A stretch of 64,000 nucleotides of DNA from Chitinispirillales bacterium. GTDB lineage: Bacteria; Fibrobacterota; Chitinivibrionia; Chitinivibrionales; Chitinivibrionaceae. The notes beneath the pieces are model-generated. The model did no database searches. It saw only the letters and a list, made by a program, of their open reading frames with translations, and was not told the DNA's origin. Position numbers and translations under genes: made by a program. The stretch spans positions 18,747 to 82,746 of the forward strand of contig JAIRUI010000117.1 of assembly GCA_031254455.1 (NCBI GenBank), in the 5' to 3' direction. Positions 63,103-64,000 of the stretch are shown here, in pieces (position 1 is the stretch's first letter; each line of letters opens with the position of its first letter).

Positions 63103-64000
63103 ATGTGGAACAGAGACGGATTTTTCAAAGTAACGGCGGCAATGGCGATCGCCGCACAAATGGTATCGGCGGCGACAGACATTACCGCCAAGTTCACAGA
63201 CCCGATTTTTAAGGCGGAGGTGTATAATTTAATTGGGAAAACTTCGGGGTCACCGATACTCGACAGTGATGTGAGCAAGATTGCAAATCTTGATGTGCTA
63301 GATAAAAAGATAACATCTCTTGACGGCATAGAATATTTTACTGCGTTACTGAATCTGTATTGCGGACATAACGGATTAACTGCATTAGATGTGTCGCAAA
63401 ATACAAACCTGACAGTATTGTGTTGCAACGACAATCAATTAACTACGCTTGACGTATCAAATAATAAAAAATTGAAGTCTTTGTTTTGTCACAACAATCA
63501 ACTGACAGAACTTGACGTATCAAATAATACTAAATTGATTGCATTATATTGTCAATTGAATCAATTAACTGAACTTGATGTATCGAAAAATACTAAGTTA
63601 CTGGATTTAGGAGTTCCAAACAATCAATTGACAACTCTGGATGTATCCAACAATACAGAACTCTGGTTTTTACATATTGCAGAAAACAGAATTACCGCAA
63701 TTGATTTGTCGAAAAACACCGAACTTGAAGAATTTTATTGTATGGATAATCAACTGACCGAACTTAACTTACTCAATAATAAAGCACTGACAAAAGTGTA
63801 TGTAGAAAGGAATTTATTCGCCAGTGAAAACGACATAAAAGGATTGAAGAAGCCGTCAGACTATGAACAGTATTCTTTCGAACCCCAGCGTCGAAAGAAC
63901 AAAGTAACGTTCAACACCAACGCCGATTCGGAAGTAGCCCCACTCATAGACGTATTGAGTTTTGAGAAGATTACCGAACCTGCCGCTCCGGAAAAAGCAG
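63103..64000 (+). CDS. LRR surface protein (3' partial)
   Basis: Open to the right edge. ATG 63103 begins a signal peptide ('FFKVTAAMAIAAQMVSAA'). About seven leucine-rich repeats follow, of ~21 residues, with the core 'NNQLTELDVSNNTKL'. After them 'KVTFNTNADSEVAPLIDVL' starts a Listeria-Bacteroides (InlB-type) repeat. The layout is like internalins: secreted or surface, likely used for protein or host binding. Similar InlB-type repeats occur in the protein at the left edge of the window. Confidence 0.85.
   Translation, partial: MWNRDGFFKVTAAMAIAAQMVSAATDITAKFTDPIFKAEVYNLIGKTSGSPILDSDVSKIANLDVLDKKITSLDGIEYFTALLNLYCGHNGLTALDVSQNTNLTVLCCNDNQLTTLDVSNNKKLKSLFCHNNQLTELDVSNNTKLIALYCQLNQLTELDVSKNTKLLDLGVPNNQLTTLDVSNNTELWFLHIAENRITAIDLSKNTELEEFYCMDNQLTELNLLNNKALTKVYVERNLFASENDIKGLKKPSDYEQYSFEPQRRKNKVTFNTNADSEVAPLIDVLSFEKITEPAAPEKA

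Noticed and set aside
1..64000. CRISPR arrays, tRNA and rRNA genes, insertion sequences
   Set aside because: I found no regularly spaced short repeats with unique spacers, no cloverleaf-type sequence and no transposase-like protein.

Overview
The window looks like chromosomal DNA of a low-GC, Gram-negative (two-membrane) bacterium. Several genes carry lipobox signal peptides, and the window also holds an OmpA-type domain, an SLBB polysaccharide exporter, Lgt, MurJ, a bactofilin and a secreted protein with a C-terminal tail like a type IX sorting domain. This mix, together with surface proteins built from InlB-like repeats, beta-helix repeats and LRRs, fits Fibrobacterota or a near relative. 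That placement is an inference (about even odds), since no rRNA is present.

Region 1 (1-18181) is accessory DNA, with every gene on the + strand. It opens with the 3' part of a surface beta-helix protein and a giant YwqK/MORN-repeat protein, followed by a frameshifted remnant of a second copy of the beta-helix C-terminus. Next come two DUF2059 proteins, a small membrane protein, two related four-cysteine micro-proteins, and a tight block of two coiled-coil proteins, a four-helix membrane protein and a lipoprotein with an OmpA-like C-terminus (6197-10042). From 10362 to 18181 there is a compact block: TerY-like vWA protein, PP2C phosphatase, kinase with TPRs, transglutaminase-fold protein, a TraG/VirD4-like protein without a Walker A motif, a Cys-rich micro-protein, a Ser/Gly/Gln-rich protein and an intact TraG/VirD4-like ATPase. 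The first three form a phospho-signalling triad of the TerY-P kind. I find the coupling to an intact/degenerate ATPase pair and a transglutaminase the most interesting thing in the window.

Region 2 (18342-31628) is mostly housekeeping: rpsU, a PASTA protein, a TPR lipoprotein, a PgsA-like enzyme, pyrG, an XPB-like helicase with its Bax1/DUF790 nuclease partner, an isolated hisH, a secreted protein with a sorting tail, and a minus-strand operon floA - small membrane protein - trxB - NusG-II protein - Gx transporter.

Region 3 (31629-46375) has the flavour of a replication-origin neighbourhood. It holds dnaN-recF-DciA-like, a WecA-like transferase with a receiver protein, an NTase-map-cysteine desulfurase operon, an SLBB exporter, and mnmG-parA-parB-LytM peptidase-bactofilin with two perfect parS sites. 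dnaA is not in the window.

Region 4 (46379-62685) holds murJ-leuD-SDR-SpoU methylase, a FIST sensor with a hybrid histidine kinase, M20 peptidase-NAD kinase-recN, nfeD-tsaD, a RimI-like acetyltransferase, lgt and pheT. The last 1.3 kb (62686-64000) contains a 161-bp nested palindromic element and the 5' part of an LRR surface protein that runs off the window. I saw no rRNA, tRNA, CRISPR array or intact transposase.
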